A program made the position numbers and the translations under genes. Under the pieces are notes generated by a model. The model was not told the DNA's origin, searched no databases, and saw only the letters and a list, made by a program, of their open reading frames with translations. Positions 60,976-64,000 of a stretch of 64,000 nt of DNA are shown in pieces. Every line of letters starts with the position of its first letter. The stretch's first letter is position 1. Location: contig JAXHVO010000014.1 of NCBI GenBank assembly GCA_034189135.1, forward strand, positions 35,357-99,356, read 5' to 3'. Source of the stretch: Thermodesulfobacteriota bacterium (lineage in GTDB: Bacteria > Desulfobacterota > Desulfobacteria > Desulfobacterales > JAUWMJ01).

Positions 60976-63873
60976 TTACAAAACCTGAATAAACTCATTA
61001 TCCAGTTCAGCCCGAACGATGGTCCCGATTTTTTCTATTTTGTACGGCTTTTTAATATAGGTGCCCGCCCCGAGTCTTTGGGTTTCCTTGACTTTATCCG
61101 TTTCAGAAAACCCACTTGCTATAATCGCTTTTTGCTCAGGGTATAGCTCGAGTATCTGCCGGTAGGTCTCGAGCCCATCAATTCCCGGTGACATTATCAT
61201 GTCCAGGACCAGCAGGTCTGCTTTGTGGTTCTTCAGGTATTCTACTGCTTGTTCCCCGCTGGAAACCGAGGTGACGTCGTAGCCCAGCTTTTTCAACATC
61301 CCGGATGCGATCTCTCTTTGCTCATCCACATCATCTACAATCAGAATAGTCTCCCCCTTGCCCATGTAATCTTTCATGGACAGTGGGGATTCTTCTTTTA
61401 GCAATCCCATTCGGGTGACGGGAAAATAGAGGTTAAATGTCGTTCCTTTACCAACCTTGCTCTGAACATCAATGTATCCCTTGTGATCTTTGACTGTTCC
61501 CCAGACCACAGCCATACCCAAACCGGTTCCGCTTCTTCCCATCACCTTTTTGGTATAAAAAGGCTCAAAGATTCTTTCCATATCCTCCGGAGAAATTCCT
61601 ATTCCCGTGTCCGATACGGTGAAAACAACGTAGTCACCCTCCTCGATGTAATCATAACCTGTTATCGGTTTGTCAATATAACGATTGTTTGTTGATACAG
61701 TCACCTTACCCGGCCCCTGTATCGCCTCTATGGCATTTGATATAATGTTCATCACTGTTTTGGAAAGATGGACATGGGAGCCTGAGATATTGAACAGCTC
61801 CGAGTCAAGCCTGTTTACCACATCCACTTTAACCTCAGGATAGTATGCTTTCAACTTTGTATATTCCGGGCTCTTCAAATACTCAATAATAACCTCATTT
61901 AAGTTTACCGGCTTTAAATTTGGAACTCCCCTTCTGGCAAGGGTTAACAAATCCTGAACAATGGTCGCTGCTTTCTCTCCGGAGTTTTGTATGGTCATCA
62001 ACGGTCTTCTCAACGGGCTGTCTTCAGGGATCTCCATCAACAGCAACTCTGGATAGCTGACAAGGCCGGACAAAATATTGTTAAGATCGTGGGCCACCCC
62101 TCCGGCAAGGGTCCCGAGAGCTTCCATCTTCCTGGCATTTTGAAGTTGTGTCTCCAGTCGCTTTCTTTCCCTCTCGGCACGCTTTCGGTCCGTCACCTCC
62201 CGTGCAACGCCTCTAAATCCTGCCGGCCGATTCTTGCCATCTTTTATCAATGATACAGATATTTCTACGATGCAAGTTGAACCATCCTTCCGGATAAGCT
62301 CCCAATCAACCACTTTGGCCGGCTTTTTATTCAGATAGACTTTATTAAAGGTATGATAAATTTTTTTAGCATTTTTTTTATCCATATAATTTCGATTATT
62401 GATACCGATCAGCTCATTTTTTTCATACCGGAGTATCTTGCAGGTCGCTTCATTGACAAATGTGAAATTTCCGGCAAGGTCAACTTCAAAATAGCCCTCT
62501 TCAATACTTTCAAGAACGGTTCGATACTTTTCTTCGCTTTCCTGAAGTTTTTGAAAAGATCTGGCATTGGCAATGCCCAGCGCCAGCTGTGAAGCAACAC
62601 CCGATAAAAGATTTATATCGCTTTGGGTAAGGGGTCTTTTTGACCTTACATTATCAACAGCTAGTATACCCAGAGACTCTTTTTCATATATGATCGGTGC
62701 ACAAATGAGAGATTGGACATCCATTTTGTCTACCAAGTTACGACTTTTTGGGGAAAGGCGCTTTCCATTCTCCTTTATATTATCAACAAGAAAAGGCTTT
62801 TGATCTTTATGGGATTTTACAAAAACCCCTGTAGAATCGGGGTTGTCAAGATGAAATTTGGTTTGTCTTAATACCTGCTTATCCTGCTCATTATACCCGT
62901 ATCCGGCGGAATAAATAAGCCGTGTTTTTTCTCTGTTGGCCAGCATGACGATTCCGCGGTCAAAATCGAGATGCTTTTCTATAATTCTTGTCACCGTATT
63001 AACGAGTTCATCAACATTCAGAAGTGTAGCTGCCACCCGACTGATTTCCTGAATAAACAAGGCGTTGTCATAGCGTATATTCATTTCATCAGTCATGCCT
63101 TTTGCTTCATCGCCATGGCTTTCAATGGTTTTGATCAGCTCTTTTTTTTCAAAATATGCTGTATAAAAGGAAAATATGATTACTATAAAAACACAAGTTA
63201 AAGAAACAACAGACCAGGAGAAGACTGGCAGGAAAAAAGATAAAACCGGAATTGTAAATATGCAAAGCAGCAAAGAGTAATTACGAACTGTTTTCCAGAT
63301 TGCATATGGCGTTTTTTCCCAGGTAATGACGTAGCGGCAACAGTCCCCTCCTTTGTGAAAACATTCAGGGTGTTCAATCGTGGCAAATTTTCCGGTAAAT
63401 AACAGAGCAACAGATTCAAAAGTCCCCATTCTGTTTTTGCATTGATATGGTTTTTCCATAACACCCGGTTTAGGGGTGGACTCAATTTGGACTTTGTTAG
63501 ATCTAAGCTTTTTGGTTTTAACAAAAGCTCCACGACTCATAATATTGTAAAGTTTCCCCATAAACATATAAAGAGAAGATAGGCTCATAAAACTTAATAA
63601 ATATTGCCTGAATGCATTCACTCCTCTTATTGAGGTGCTGTAGCGGCCTGCTTCTCTGGCAATATTCTCATTTCCTGTTTTTCTGATAAGGATTTCCTGA
63701 AATCGATCCACCTGAGTCTGATTGAACCAGTGGCCTGTGTCATTCACCTCATATTTGGTCATGTTTGCATATTTCAGCAAATCATCTATGTCTATATGGT
63801 GATATTTCTTTTTGATGAATTCAAGATAAGCCCTTGTAATGCGGCTATTATAAAGAGGTGATTTTTTATCCAT
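60976..63873 (-). CDS. Hybrid histidine kinase with GAF, PAS and receiver domains
   Basis: A 965-residue signalling protein. Residues 1-190 form an unassigned cytoplasmic domain with CFHKGGDCCRYVITW near 171-185, which resembles the V4R/heme-type ligand domains in some Desulfobacterota kinases. Two hydrophobic segments lie at 200-240. A GAF domain spans about 285-435, PAS about 448-565, HisKA with phospho-acceptor His595 (GGVAHDLNN), the ATPase N713, DTGIGI and SGTGLGM motifs, and a C-terminal receiver with phospho-acceptor Asp891 and Lys941. No DNA-binding output is attached. It converges with the radical SAM gene. Confidence 0.93.
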   Translation of the reverse strand: MDKKSPLYNSRITRAYLEFIKKKYHHIDIDDLLKYANMTKYEVNDTGHWFNQTQVDRFQEILIRKTGNENIAREAGRYSTSIRGVNAFRQYLLSFMSLSSLYMFMGKLYNIMSRGAFVKTKKLRSNKVQIESTPKPGVMEKPYQCKNRMGTFESVALLFTGKFATIEHPECFHKGGDCCRYVITWEKTPYAIWKTVRNYSLLLCIFTIPVLSFFLPVFSWSVVSLTCVFIVIIFSFYTAYFEKKELIKTIESHGDEAKGMTDEMNIRYDNALFIQEISRVAATLLNVDELVNTVTRIIEKHLDFDRGIVMLANREKTRLIYSAGYGYNEQDKQVLRQTKFHLDNPDSTGVFVKSHKDQKPFLVDNIKENGKRLSPKSRNLVDKMDVQSLICAPIIYEKESLGILAVDNVRSKRPLTQSDINLLSGVASQLALGIANARSFQKLQESEEKYRTVLESIEEGYFEVDLAGNFTFVNEATCKILRYEKNELIGINNRNYMDKKNAKKIYHTFNKVYLNKKPAKVVDWELIRKDGSTCIVEISVSLIKDGKNRPAGFRGVAREVTDRKRAERERKRLETQLQNARKMEALGTLAGGVAHDLNNILSGLVSYPELLLMEIPEDSPLRRPLMTIQNSGEKAATIVQDLLTLARRGVPNLKPVNLNEVIIEYLKSPEYTKLKAYYPEVKVDVVNRLDSELFNISGSHVHLSKTVMNIISNAIEAIQGPGKVTVSTNNRYIDKPITGYDYIEEGDYVVFTVSDTGIGISPEDMERIFEPFYTKKVMGRSGTGLGMAVVWGTVKDHKGYIDVQSKVGKGTTFNLYFPVTRMGLLKEESPLSMKDYMGKGETILIVDDVDEQREIASGMLKKLGYDVTSVSSGEQAVEYLKNHKADLLVLDMIMSPGIDGLETYRQILELYPEQKAIIASGFSETDKVKETQRLGAGTYIKKPYKIEKIGTIVRAELDNEFIQVL

Positions 63874-63907
63874 TTTAATTAACTAGTAATACGTTTCATT
63901 AATACTT

Positions 63908-64000
63908 TTACATATTAGCTTGCGGTAAATCGAATTTCTTCCAGCAATGTACAACGGGCTCAGTATTGATTTCTTCAATTCCCTTGAGGATTCTTTCTTT
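63908..64000 (-). CDS. C-terminal end of a possible transposase (cut by window)
   Basis: On the minus strand 30 sense codons run in from the right edge and end at a TAA (63910-63908). The peptide starts KERILKGIEEINTEPVVHCW and ends WKKFDLPQANM-like. Short ends of this kind occur in IS630-type transposases, but 30 residues do not allow a firm family call. Confidence 0.4.
   Translation of the reverse strand, partial: KERILKGIEEINTEPVVHCWKKFDLPQANM

Overview
This 64-kb window reads as a contiguous chromosomal segment of an anaerobic, Gram-negative, probably sulfate-reducing member of the Desulfobacterota (Desulfobacterales-like). The inference rests on gene content: a tungsten-type aldehyde:ferredoxin oxidoreductase, an iron-sulfur lactate-oxidation set (LutABC), rubrerythrin with a mono-cluster ferredoxin, pyruvate phosphate dikinase, FeoA/FeoA/FeoB/FeoC iron uptake, an LbtU-like outer-membrane porin, molybdopterin genes, and large hybrid histidine kinases with PAS and GAF domains. 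No 16S rRNA or tRNA gene was seen, so the taxonomic call stays an inference.

Layout. 0-3.7 kb: end of a cyclophilin gene, then a metal-responsive ArsR-type repressor with a clear operator, an SO_0444/YraQ-type metal permease and an MFS protein. 3.8-13.4 kb: a minus-strand block (potD-like binding protein, ATPase, two permeases, aldehyde:ferredoxin oxidoreductase, iron alcohol dehydrogenase), facing a divergent plus-strand pair (glycerophosphodiester phosphodiesterase and class I glutamine amidotransferase). 13.6-15.8 kb: a zinc-ribbon/Cache/HAMP protein without an output domain and a small winged-helix-like protein. 16.1-23.8 kb: a branched-chain-type ABC transporter (livKHMGF) running straight into lutABC. 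24-32.8 kb: an AsmA-like membrane fusion protein, rubrerythrin plus ferredoxin, ppdK, an alpha/beta hydrolase, a transglutaminase-like protein and a DUF350 protein. 33-38.9 kb: anti-sigma/ECF-sigma pair divergent from clpB, then an MFS exporter. 39.2-42.8 kb: TSUP exporter, FetAB-like ABC transporter, PadR regulator, YqeY-like protein.

43-56.7 kb is a metal-homeostasis region: ferritin, CopZ/CopA copper efflux with a 29-residue membrane peptide behind it, a nickel/cobalt-type exporter with its DUF1007 partner, then DUF2325 protein, STAS-like protein, FeoA, FeoA, FeoB, FeoC, a small Cys-rich protein, an LbtU-like porin and a DtxR-family regulator fused to a FeoA domain. The promoters of the DUF2325 gene and of feo share the same layout, and three near-identical DtxR-like boxes lie upstream of DUF2325, feo and dtxR, so these genes probably form one iron regulon. 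56.8-64 kb: moaE/mobA, pyrR/moaB, an unusual radical SAM protein, a hybrid histidine kinase and the last codons of what may be a transposase.

The intergenic spaces are rich in repeats. A roughly 150-bp imperfect palindromic repeat occurs five times, four of the copies directly upstream of a gene start. Other gaps hold a 218-bp palindrome with 36-bp ends, a 131-bp palindrome, a nested 200-bp palindrome between the aldehyde oxidoreductase and alcohol dehydrogenase genes, and shared fragments of at least one further family. No CRISPR array or intact insertion sequence was found.
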